Origin: Pricia mediterranea
GTDB lineage: Bacteria; Bacteroidota; Bacteroidia; Flavobacteriales; Flavobacteriaceae
Length of the DNA: 64,000 bases
Assembly: GCF_032248455.1 (NCBI RefSeq)
Contig: NZ_JAVTTP010000001.1
Location: 992,001 to 1,056,000, forward strand
Direction of reading: 5' to 3'
Shown here: piece by piece, positions 44,487 through 52,254 of the stretch
Layout of the letters: each line of letters starts with the position of its first letter
Numbering within the stretch: position 1 is the stretch's first letter
Notes under the pieces: generated by a model
What the model was told of the DNA's origin: nothing
The model's input: only the letters and a program-made list of their open reading frames with translations
Database searches by the model: none
Program-made: the position numbers and the translations under genes

Positions 44487-44618
44487 GGGCTTAAGACTTC
44501 CAGACATAGGACATAAGATTAAATCCAATGACCTTGTTGAATAACATCAAGACAAATATCTGAATATCAACACCTATATAAAACCAATCTTACGTCTTAC
44601 ATCCTATTGTCTTATGTC
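44487..44618. repeat. Inverted word repeats GACATAGGACATAAG / TCTTATGTC
   Basis: The left arm (44490-44520: CTTAAGAC, GACATAGG, ACATAAGATT) reads in reverse complement like the right arm (44587-44618: AATCTTACGTC, ACATCCTATTG, CTTATGTC). The arms could fold over the 66 bases between them. Related words occur at 13901-14113 and 24379-24411. Confidence 0.45.
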
Positions 44619-44674
44619 ACGTGCAAAGTGCCTAAATTTTACCACAGAAATAATGATTGGTAGAACCTTACTTT

Positions 44675-45553
44675 CTAATATTGGTGAAACGCCTCCGAAA
44701 CGAATCGTAAAACCTCTGGCAACGACTCCCGCCAGTACGTCCAGCTATGCCCGCCGTCACGCACACGGTATTCATGGGGAATCTCTTGCTTGGTCATGGC
44801 GATGTGCACAAGACTATTGCCCTCGTATAAAAAATCGTCATCGCCGCAATCGATGTACCAGCGAACGGACTTGACATCGGCAACGGGAACAGTTTTAAGA
44901 AGTTCCAAGGCATTATGCCGTTTAAAATAGGCCGTCATTTCCGAATCGGAATACTTGACATCCCTATCTTTCAAACGCTCTTTAAAATCGTCTATCGTCA
45001 AGGGGCCGACATAGGCACTGAGCGGACAGGCCGAGGAAAACAGCTCCGGCCGGTGCAGCGCGTACATAAATGACCCGCCCCCACCCATGGAGAGTCCCGC
45101 TACGGCACGATAGCGTTTCTCGCCTTTGATGCGGTATTTCTTTTCCACATGGGGCATGAACTCCTCAAAGAAGAAATCTTCGTACCGCCAATTCTCTCCT
45201 TGATTGAAGTAGCCGCGCTTACCGGTGTTGGCATCGGGCATGATAATCACCATTGGGGTGGCGGTACCGTTCTTGATGGCATTGTCGGTTATCCGAAGTA
45301 CCTCTCCGAACTGCACCCACCCGGTCTGATCGTCGCCTGCGCCGTGCAGTAAATAAAGCACGGGGTAATGGCGCTCGGAACTGTCATAATCCGGAGGCAA
45401 ATACACCGCATACTTCCGTTCACTGTCCAGAATTTCGCTCGTCATGGTCAGGTTATCAAAGACCCTACCTGTCTGCGCGAAGGTCAGGGCCACCCCGAAC
45501 AAAGCGATTGACACTAAAAGTACTAAGCGCTTAATGCCATACTGGTCTTGCAT
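44675..45553 (-). CDS. Exported esterase-D-type alpha/beta hydrolase
   Basis: Secreted serine esterase of 292 residues. The signal peptide ends near LTFAQ (about residue 27). The fold matches the XynZ/feruloyl-esterase or S-formylglutathione-hydrolase-like group: PVLYLLHGAGDDQTGW, nucleophile AVAGLSMGGGGS, WYIDCGDDD for the acid, and GGHSWTYWRESL for the histidine. The ATG at 45553 is 13 bases after the Gfo/Idh/MocA gene. It may de-esterify decorated glycans handled by the operon. Confidence 0.87.
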   Translation of the reverse strand: MQDQYGIKRLVLLVSIALFGVALTFAQTGRVFDNLTMTSEILDSERKYAVYLPPDYDSSERHYPVLYLLHGAGDDQTGWVQFGEVLRITDNAIKNGTATPMVIIMPDANTGKRGYFNQGENWRYEDFFFEEFMPHVEKKYRIKGEKRYRAVAGLSMGGGGSFMYALHRPELFSSACPLSAYVGPLTIDDFKERLKDRDVKYSDSEMTAYFKRHNALELLKTVPVADVKSVRWYIDCGDDDFLYEGNSLVHIAMTKQEIPHEYRVRDGGHSWTYWRESLPEVLRFVSEAFHQY

Positions 45554-45566
45554 ATTGCCATGAAAA

Positions 45567-46988
45567 TTAAAATTCCCGATAGTCACCACTTAAATACTGG
45601 TTGGCCTCTTCTTCCTGAAATTTCGCCTTTTCCGCATCCCAGTGCAGGGTCTGGTTAGGAAACCGGCATGCAATGGTACCCAAAAGAATGGTTTCGGTCA
45701 ATTTTCCGCCGTATGAAAATGGGGCCGTCGTTTCGCCCTTGCCCAAACAGGCATCGACAAACTGATGATAGTGTTTCGGTCCCTCCGACTCATAATTCCG
45801 AATAATTTCCCCTAAGTTATACTCTTTCGAGACTTCCTCGATTTCCTTTGAAATATCTACATACTTGCCCTTTACGATCTTGGTAGGCAACTGCATAAAA
45901 TGCGGCAACAACAATCGTCCTTTTTTCCCAATGAACATAGCACCCTGCTCGGGCAGCTGGCCTTCGCCGGCGGCCTGGACATCCAAAGACATTTTATCTT
46001 CGACGCTCTGCTCTTTTTGCTCTTTTTTCCCCGCTTGATCTGCACCCGGTAATTTAAGATCTTCGTGCTCAGGGGGCATTCCCGGACCGTCGTACCAAAC
46101 CCATTTTAAGGTTTTGGTGGTGTACGGGGTCTTCGGAAATTCGTAGGTCACCGTATTGTTCTCCGGAAACCCGAAGCCGTTCGGTTGACGGCAATCGTTC
46201 TTGACGGTCAGGGGTACGTCAAGCTCCAGAGCATTGTAGGGCGTATCAAAAATATGGACTCCCATATCGCCCAAGGTACCACAGCCGTAATCCAACAGTT
46301 TTCTCCAATTACCGGGATGGTAATACCCTTCTTTGTAGGGCCGTTTCTTCGAAGTACCCAGCCATAGGTTCCAATCCAACTGGTCCGGTACGGGGTCTTC
46401 CCCGGTTGGCTCGGGCCCGTTATAGCCCCAGTTTTTTGGAGACCATGCACGCACGGTATGTACCTTTCCGATAATACCGGATTGAATCAAAGCCGTAGCC
46501 AATCTGTAATCAAAAAAGGAATGCACCTGAATTCCCATCTGGGTCACCAAATTCTTTTCTTTGGCCACCTTCATCATTTCCCGTGATTCCTGCACGTAGT
46601 GGGTCAATGGTTTTTGGCAGTACACCGGCTTGTTATGCTCCATCGCCAAAAGGGATGCGGGGGCGTGGGTATGGTCGGGGGTCGATACGATGACCGCATC
46701 GATCTCATCGCCCATCTCCTCTAGCATCACCCGATAGTCAAAAAACACCCGGGCATTGGGGTGCTGCTTGCGGGCTTTGGAGAGGTATATGGAATCTACA
46801 TCGCATAAGGCGACTACATCGACGGCCTTGTGCGATGAGATGGCCTTAAGGTCTTCCCCGCCCATGTTGCCGATACCGATATGGGCCGTACGTAACCGTT
46901 TTTCTTCCGAAAAGGCCCAAGCACCCGAGGGCAAGAGGGCAAAGGACGATACTGCTGCCGCGCTTTTAAGAAATTCTCTTTTGTTCAT
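45567..46988 (-). CDS. Exported Gfo/Idh/MocA-family oxidoreductase
   Basis: NAD(P)-dependent sugar oxidoreductase of 473 residues with a Tat-like leader (NKREFLKSAAAVSSFALL). The Rossmann motif is AHIGIGNMGGEDLKAI, followed by EKPL-equivalent VYCQKPLTHYVQESREM (catalytic Lys) and the C-terminal substrate domain. The ATG at 46988 is preferred; the frame open to 47159 runs into the neighbouring gene. In Bacteroidota such enzymes oxidise glycosides at C3 together with DUF1080 proteins. Third gene of the MFS-DUF1080-Gfo-esterase operon. Confidence 0.9.
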   Translation of the reverse strand: MNKREFLKSAAAVSSFALLPSGAWAFSEEKRLRTAHIGIGNMGGEDLKAISSHKAVDVVALCDVDSIYLSKARKQHPNARVFFDYRVMLEEMGDEIDAVIVSTPDHTHAPASLLAMEHNKPVYCQKPLTHYVQESREMMKVAKEKNLVTQMGIQVHSFFDYRLATALIQSGIIGKVHTVRAWSPKNWGYNGPEPTGEDPVPDQLDWNLWLGTSKKRPYKEGYYHPGNWRKLLDYGCGTLGDMGVHIFDTPYNALELDVPLTVKNDCRQPNGFGFPENNTVTYEFPKTPYTTKTLKWVWYDGPGMPPEHEDLKLPGADQAGKKEQKEQSVEDKMSLDVQAAGEGQLPEQGAMFIGKKGRLLLPHFMQLPTKIVKGKYVDISKEIEEVSKEYNLGEIIRNYESEGPKHYHQFVDACLGKGETTAPFSYGGKLTETILLGTIACRFPNQTLHWDAEKAKFQEEEANQYLSGDYREF

Positions 46989-47022
46989 TATAGTATGGTT
47001 TGAATTATTGTGAAATTGGAGA

Positions 47023-47820
47023 TTAAAGCTTCCTGATTTTAATGTTTTTGAACCAAATGGGACTGGAATGGTCCTGAAGCCCGATATATCCGGACTTGAA
47101 CTTTCCGTAATCCGGACTATCCTTCCATTTATTGGAATTCTTTTTCTCGTACCAGGCATCGTCCCAAGGTATGAAGGACAGCACTTTCTTCCCGTTGAGC
47201 CAATGCTCCACTTTTTCGGGTGTAAAGACGATTTTTGAGGAATTCCATTCCCCGACGGGATTCAACTCTTTCTTTTCTGGGTCGGCCACGTGCATGGCGT
47301 AATCCGAAGCGGTTTTTTGTAGGGGCTTCAGCTCGCTGGGATTGTCATACCCAAGACTCTCATTGTACGATGTCAAGTCGTGAATATCCGCGTACCCCTC
47401 GTCGTCGATCAACTGATATTCAGGCGAAATGCCAGCGGGACTGTCATAGCCTTCCTTTAAATGATAGAATATTCCACTATTTCCGCCTGGTGGGATTTTC
47501 CATTCCAGGTACAGCTCGAAATTGTCGAATTCCTCCGCACCATAAATGATATCCTTTCCTCCTGTATAATCCTGCTCCATGCCCAATTCGGTATCGAAAG
47601 TCAAGGCATCGTCTTCTATAGTCCATCCGGGAGGTAGGGAATCCCCATTAAAAGCTCGCCATCCATCCGTGCTGGTACCGTCGAAGAGGTAAATCCAGTC
47701 ATCTGCTTTCGCTGTGGTTTCCGAGTCTCCGGCCGTTGACTTGTTCGGATTGTCTTTTTTTTCCGTCTTACAGGAAAAGACAAGGACCGACACTGTAAAA
47801 AGCAAAAGGAGTTTCTTCAT
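47023..47820 (-). CDS. DUF1080 lipoprotein (3-keto-glycoside hydrolase/lyase-like)
   Basis: Predicted lipoprotein of 265 residues (lipobox VLVFSC near Cys16) with one DUF1080 beta-sandwich from about residue 40 to the end: WIYLFDGTSTDGWRAFNG, NFELYLEWKIPPGGNSGIFYHL, and GYIGLQDHSSPIWFKNIKIR. Members act on 3-keto-disaccharides or bind glycans in periplasmic glycoside breakdown. The ATG at 47820 is chosen because the lipoprotein signal starts there. The Gfo/Idh/MocA partner begins 34 bases after the stop. Confidence 0.9.
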   Translation of the reverse strand: MKKLLLLFTVSVLVFSCKTEKKDNPNKSTAGDSETTAKADDWIYLFDGTSTDGWRAFNGDSLPPGWTIEDDALTFDTELGMEQDYTGGKDIIYGAEEFDNFELYLEWKIPPGGNSGIFYHLKEGYDSPAGISPEYQLIDDEGYADIHDLTSYNESLGYDNPSELKPLQKTASDYAMHVADPEKKELNPVGEWNSSKIVFTPEKVEHWLNGKKVLSFIPWDDAWYEKKNSNKWKDSPDYGKFKSGYIGLQDHSSPIWFKNIKIRKL

Positions 47821-47945
47821 TTGATACGTTGTTTTGAGAAGTTGGAATTTAATTGAATGCCATTGGGAAGTCCATCCCAATTTAGCCTCTAAAACTAACA
47901 ACTATGATTGAAGAATCAAAATTTATGTGGAATACCTGAATAAGC

Positions 47946-49250
47946 TTATTGTGGATTGTCGGCTTTAAACGACGCCAAAGCTAGAAACAGCATGACCGCT
48001 AGACCCAGATAGCCTATCAAATGGTAGGATTCAAAGAACGAAAAAAAGAAACTGAAAATCGGAGGCGCGAGTGCACTGCCCAAGACCATAAATGACATGG
48101 TCTTGCCTGTGATCGCCCCTAAATGGTCTCGGCCGTAGAACCGGGGCCAGGCGACCGCATTCAGCACGGCGAAAAATCCGCCCATAATCCCCAAACCCCC
48201 GACAAGCAGGAAAACGCCGGCGCTTAGTGACAAAAATAAAAATCCGATCGAGGCCATTATTCCACCTAAAATCATGAGGTATAGATACAATTTCAGCTGT
48301 AGGTAATCACTTAGATAATTGAATATTAGCGATATACTTACCGCCACGACAGACACGGGCAGAAAAATCGCAATGGCATCCGATTTGGGAAAACCCTCGC
48401 TAGCAAATATGGACACCACATGAAAGGTGAGCCCCGTAATAAAAAAACTATTGAACGCCAGCATCAGGGCATACATCCAAAAGGCCCTGGTGTGCTCCGC
48501 TTCCTTTAGTGTAAACTGCTTCGCCAAGGAAACAGATCTGCCATTATTCCCCGACCCTTCAGGAGTCCCATCGGGAAGCAGACCGTGTTCTTCGGGACGG
48601 TTTTTAAAAAATTGAAGAATCAGAAAACTGACCATCAACAAACCTACCGCCAGAAATTGCCAGGCACTTTGCCAACCATAGCCTTCGACCAGGGCGTTTA
48701 TCCATAACGGGGAAGATGAAAACCCAAAGGATATCGCAACGCTGCTGATGGCATTGACCTTGCCCCGGTTCTTATCGAACCATATCATAATCACGTTCCG
48801 CGACGCCATGGTGAGCACCCCCTGTCCCGAAAACCGAAGGATAAAGAACAGCACCGTCATCAGGGTAAATGGGATAGTCCAGGAATTGGAATCCAATATC
48901 CGCTTAGCAATCTCGCTCATTTGCACCGACCACGAACACAGCACCAAGGCGAACGCCAAGACCACAGCGGCGAAAAAAGCGACATAACGTGCCCCGTACC
49001 TATCGAACCACACCCCTGCCCTGCCAATCACCAACGAACTGCAGATCGTACCGACCATATAGGCATTGCTGAACTGATTACGAGACAGGCCTAGGGCATC
49101 CTTTACGGGATCGGTAAAAACGGAAACACCGATGGTCTGCCCTGGAATACTGGAATATATCCCGAGTGTACCGACGGCCAGAATTACATAACCATAAAAG
49201 ACGGGGCTTTTAGCGGGATCGATAAGGGAAAAACGGCTTTTGGCGGACAT
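47946..49250 (-). CDS. MFS transporter
   Basis: Major facilitator permease of 434 residues with 12 predicted helices; helix 1 is YGYVILAVGTLGIYSSIPGQ and the loop 2-3 motif is VIGRAGVWFDRYGARYVAF (GxxxDRxGxR). The group is related to oxalate/formate-type antiporters and sugar-acid carriers. As first gene of the DUF1080-Gfo-esterase operon, it probably imports the sugar product. A well-formed promoter lies upstream. Confidence 0.88.
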   Translation of the reverse strand: MSAKSRFSLIDPAKSPVFYGYVILAVGTLGIYSSIPGQTIGVSVFTDPVKDALGLSRNQFSNAYMVGTICSSLVIGRAGVWFDRYGARYVAFFAAVVLAFALVLCSWSVQMSEIAKRILDSNSWTIPFTLMTVLFFILRFSGQGVLTMASRNVIMIWFDKNRGKVNAISSVAISFGFSSSPLWINALVEGYGWQSAWQFLAVGLLMVSFLILQFFKNRPEEHGLLPDGTPEGSGNNGRSVSLAKQFTLKEAEHTRAFWMYALMLAFNSFFITGLTFHVVSIFASEGFPKSDAIAIFLPVSVVAVSISLIFNYLSDYLQLKLYLYLMILGGIMASIGFLFLSLSAGVFLLVGGLGIMGGFFAVLNAVAWPRFYGRDHLGAITGKTMSFMVLGSALAPPIFSFFFSFFESYHLIGYLGLAVMLFLALASFKADNPQ

Positions 49251-49267
49251 GGGCGTTTTGAAAGCCG

Positions 49268-49295
49268 CAAAAGTAAGGGTTTAGGGAAAGAACAA
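49268..49295 (-). promoter_or_regulatory. Promoter of the MFS-DUF1080-Gfo-esterase operon
   Basis: TTG at 49295-49293, 17-base spacer, TACTTTTG at 49275-49268, then 17 bases to the ATG. One of the clearest -33/-7 pairs here. Confidence 0.72.
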
Positions 49296-49425
49296 AAGCA
49301 TCGGCCTAACTAAATGACCATAAGAAAGGTAGTTTTTGAACGTTATACTAATGAAGTCATTTAGTTTTTACCGGGGGCGTTCATCATCAACGAACCCGTA
49401 ACAGGCCCTGACCAAACTATATATT

Positions 49426-49581
49426 ATGAAAAAGACTCTGTGGGTACTATTGATTCTTGTAACATTTATCGGTTTCGGCAGTTGCAGTATAGACGATAGC
49501 AACGATATCGAAATTATCAAACCAGGGGACACGGTTATTTCGGGGAAGAACAGTGCCGAAAAAGCAACCTTAAAACTCTGA
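49426..49581 (+). CDS. 51-residue lipoprotein
   Basis: A complete small ORF encodes 51 residues: a signal peptide MKKTLWVLLILVTFIGFG followed by SC, a good lipobox with Cys20, and a 31-residue polar mature part (IEIIKPGDTVISGKNSAEKA). It overlaps the 3' end of the convergent PAS kinase gene by 12 bases. It could be a real tiny lipoprotein or the N-terminal remnant of a longer one; the intact signal peptide favours a real gene. Confidence 0.6.
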   Translation: MKKTLWVLLILVTFIGFGSCSIDDSNDIEIIKPGDTVISGKNSAEKATLKL

Positions 49582-50646
49582 TAAAAGTGTATTTCTGAAA
49601 TTGATGGTAAAAGTACTGCCTTCGTTTACTTGACTATCGACACTGATACGGCCCCCAAGACCGGTGATATGACTATGCACCAGATATAGGCCGACCCCTT
49701 TGCTATCTTCGTTGTCATGGAATTTTTGGTTCAAATTAAAAATCAGATGGCCGACTTTATCCATATCGAAGCCCAGACCATTATCGGAATAGACTAGCGT
49801 TTTTTCCGAATTTCGTTCACTGGCGGTAATTGAAATTACCGGAGCTACACCAGGTCTGGCATATTTAATGGAATTGGTAATAAGATTTAGAAAGATGCTC
49901 TCCATGTAGGCGGCACTGTACTGCATACTTTCCAAACCTGAGAAATCCAAGTGGAATTCCACTTTCGCCTTTTGAATCAGCGACTTTATGGAGTTTTTGG
50001 TTTTTTCAAATATTTCATTGAAAGACACCTCTTCAAAGTTTTCATGTTGGACATCGTTGCGTTTCAGTGCATCTACGTAGGCGTTTAAGGAAGTATTCAG
50101 GCCTTCCGCCGATATTCTAATAAATCGCAGCACTTCTAAAGTATCATTATCATCGATTTTATTCAAATCGATCAAGTCGAGCATAGAAATCAAATTGTTG
50201 ACAGGTGATCTCAGATCATGGGAGGTGGCGTAATTCAGTTGTTTAAGCTTTTCGTTCACTCTAGAAAGACGGCTCATCTGCGATATCCGTTCATTTTCCA
50301 ATCCCTTTTTGTGGGTTATATCCTTAGCAATGGCGTATATCAATCGCTCGTTTTCTAGAGGAATAGAAGTCCAATGCAGCCACACAAGTTCCCCGGATTT
50401 GCAAACATACCGGTTTTCAAAATTCACTAGCGGTCTATTGTTCTCGAGGTTTTGTCTGTACTTGGCTGTAAGCTCCCTATCTTCTTCATATATAAATTCA
50501 GAGATCAATCTAGAGCGAAGTTCCTCTTCGGAATATCCTAGCAAGCTTACGAAGGCCGGATTGATTTTTTTAAAGTAACCATCGTAACCGGCGATACAAA
50601 GGCAATCCATCGATAAATCAAAGAAAGGTGCTAGTTGGAGGTTCAT
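49570..50646 (-). CDS. Soluble PAS-domain histidine kinase
   Basis: Cytoplasmic sensor kinase of 358 residues with no membrane helix. PAS domain about residues 10-115 (AGYDGYFKKINPAFVSLLGY, IYEEDRELTAK) plus a PAC-like end AIAKDITHKKGLE; a coiled linker; H box ATSHDLRSPVNNLISML near residue 143; N box NLITNSIKYA, and G boxes DNGLGFD and KGVGLYLV. No response regulator is adjacent. The PAS domain may bind a ligand or sense redox state; this is not readable here. Confidence 0.9.
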   Translation of the reverse strand: MNLQLAPFFDLSMDCLCIAGYDGYFKKINPAFVSLLGYSEEELRSRLISEFIYEEDRELTAKYRQNLENNRPLVNFENRYVCKSGELVWLHWTSIPLENERLIYAIAKDITHKKGLENERISQMSRLSRVNEKLKQLNYATSHDLRSPVNNLISMLDLIDLNKIDDNDTLEVLRFIRISAEGLNTSLNAYVDALKRNDVQHENFEEVSFNEIFEKTKNSIKSLIQKAKVEFHLDFSGLESMQYSAAYMESIFLNLITNSIKYARPGVAPVISITASERNSEKTLVYSDNGLGFDMDKVGHLIFNLNQKFHDNEDSKGVGLYLVHSHITGLGGRISVDSQVNEGSTFTINFRNTLLSEF

Positions 50647-51059
50647 GGGTTTCGGACATTTCAGGGGTTCTGTTCATGCTTGTATAAAGGCATTTTTAAT
50701 ATTCCTGCCCCAGAAGACAAAAAAGGTCAAATCGTTCAACTAACAGTTAACGTTTAAAAACATATAATTAGTCTCTCTCGAATTTTTTTATTTGACTTCG
50801 AACCTGTTCGAAATTTATGGTCCAAATTTTTACTGTCCCTTTTTTTGATACCCTTCTTAGTCAAATTATCCCGTCCGGCGGGAGGGGTGGCTACGGTATA
50901 AAATTTTAATGGGCCTTACAAAAAAAGGGCAACGACCTGGGCCATTGTCATAGGGGCCACCTGGCGCGTGGCACAAAAAAGGGAAATAATTAGATAATCG
51001 GCAGATTTCAAAAGAGCCTTTAATAAAGAACGAGTCACTTGAAAATGCAGAGTTCCCTC
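50647..51059. other. 413-base noncoding region upstream of the PAS kinase
   Basis: No credible gene. Visible structure: TTCGAA-CCTG-TTCGAA inverted repeat (50797-50812), a CCCG-CGGG hairpin (50872-50884), and GCCAC-GTGGC flanking TGGCGCG (about 50959-50975). The words TGGCGCGTGGC recur at about 55971. Runs of T and A are frequent. Confidence 0.5.
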
Positions 51060-51947
51060 TTAAGGTCTCGCTCTATGTCGCTCCCGAGCCAACAGGGTAT
51101 TTTTTAACAACATGGCTATCGTCATCGGGCCGACCCCACCGGGCACCGGAGTGATGAAGGATGCTTTCTTGCCAACGTTCTCGAAATCGACATCGCCGGT
51201 CAAATAATAGCCTCGCTTTTTGGATGCGTCGGGAACACGGGTAATGCCGACATCGATGATAACTGCCCCTTCCTTGACCATGTCCGCTTTAAGGAAATGC
51301 GGAACGCCCAAGGCGGAAACTATGATATCGGCCTGCAGGGTCAGTTCTTTCATGTTCTTTGTACGACTGTGGGTGAGGGTGACCGTACAATTGGCCGCCT
51401 CCCTTTTTTGGCTCATCAGAATGCTCATCGGCCTGCCCACGATATGGCTGCGGCCGATAACAACGGCATGTTTGCCCTCGGTATCGATTTCATAGCGCTG
51501 AAGCAATTCCATAATCCCAGAGGGCGTGGCCGAAATAAAGGACTCCATGTCCAAGGCCATTTTTCCGAAATTGACGGGGTGGAAACCATCGACATCCTTA
51601 TCCGGGTCCACCGCCATCAGTACCTTTTGTTCGTCGATGTGCTGAGGCAGGGGAAGCTGTACGATGTACCCATCGATCTCGGCATCTTCGTTAAGCTCTT
51701 TTACTTTTTGCAGCAACGTATCTTCGGTCGTTTCTTCCGGGAGATGGATCAAGGTAGATCCAAAACCGATTTTTTTACAGGATCTAACCTTGCTGCCAAC
51801 ATAGGTCAGGCTGGCCCCGTCGTTGCCCACCAGCACGGCGGCAAGATGTGGCACTTTTTCACCGCGATCCTTCATCTGGGCGACTTCGGCAGCAATTTCT
51901 TCCTTGATTTCATTGGAAATTTTCTTTCCGTCGAGTAGGGTCATCAT
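51060..51947 (-). CDS. folD: Bifunctional methylenetetrahydrofolate dehydrogenase/cyclohydrolase
   Basis: Cytoplasmic folate enzyme of 295 residues that interconverts methylene- and formyl-tetrahydrofolate. Signature segments are [22 protein letters not shown] (catalytic Lys), [36 protein letters not shown] and [15 protein letters not shown]. The first two codons are both ATG (51947 and 51944). No neighbours of the folate pathway; the region upstream carries a decayed ORF and inverted repeats. Confidence 0.95.
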   Translation of the reverse strand: MMTLLDGKKISNEIKEEIAAEVAQMKDRGEKVPHLAAVLVGNDGASLTYVGSKVRSCKKIGFGSTLIHLPEETTEDTLLQKVKELNEDAEIDGYIVQLPLPQHIDEQKVLMAVDPDKDVDGFHPVNFGKMALDMESFISATPSGIMELLQRYEIDTEGKHAVVIGRSHIVGRPMSILMSQKREAANCTVTLTHSRTKNMKELTLQADIIVSALGVPHFLKADMVKEGAVIIDVGITRVPDASKKRGYYLTGDVDFENVGKKASFITPVPGGVGPMTIAMLLKNTLLARERHRARP

Positions 51948-51960
51948 TTATAAGTATTCA

Positions 51961-51981
51961 GTGGCAATTGCAGTAGGCAGT
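51961..51981. repeat. Left arm of inverted repeat GGCAATTGCAGTAGGCAGT
   Basis: GTGGCAATTGCAGTAGGCAG(T) is nearly the reverse complement of the arm at 52230-52250; together they flank a decayed ORF. Confidence 0.6.
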
Positions 51982-51994
51982 ATAAGTTGGCGGT

Positions 51995-52201
51995 TCACAG
52001 TACTACTCTCTCACTCCAAAATTTGCCAGGATTAGTAATCATGTAGTTTATTAATCTGCGTATTTCCTCACCTCGTTTTGTATAATCGGTATAAATTTCG
52101 TTGGAAAAATATAATTGCAGTCTTTGGCAAAATCCAACCAAACTTGAGTTTCCGGGTTGTAAAAATCCTTTTTTATACGGATCTAACCCTTTAAAGCTCA
52201 T
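51995..52201 (-). pseudogene. Probable remnant of a four-helix-bundle (23S rRNA IVS-type) protein gene
   Basis: A 68-codon ORF. Its N-terminal MSFKGLDPYKKGF resembles the start of the four-helix-bundle/IVS protein family (roughly 115-120 residues), and its C-terminal half (SSLVGFCQRLQLYFSNE, then YTKRGEEIRRLINYMI) resembles the last two helices, but the middle third with the conserved RRA..IP.NIAEG region is missing. The simplest reading is an internally deleted copy. The surrounding DNA is A+T-rich, and inverted repeats lie on either side. It sits in the 307-base gap between folD and ffh. The match is made by eye and is tentative. Confidence 0.4.
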
Positions 52202-52229
52202 CTGAGAGTGGTTCAGTTAGAAATTCCAA

Positions 52230-52250
52230 ACTGCTACTGCAATTGCCTAC
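52230..52250. repeat. Right arm of inverted repeat ACTGCTACTGCAATTGCCTAC
   Basis: Reverse complement GTAGGCAATTGCAGTAGCAG(T) matches the left arm at 51961-51981 with two small differences. Confidence 0.6.
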
Positions 52251-52254
52251 CCCT

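Noticed and set aside
46989-47159. N-terminal extension of the Gfo/Idh/MocA gene
   Set aside because: The extension lies within the neighbouring DUF1080 gene and lacks the leader; the ATG at 46988 gives a proper Tat-like signal.
51948-52254. SRP RNA gene next to ffh
   Set aside because: No GGAA-tetraloop hairpin with the conserved SRP core was recognisable in the gap.
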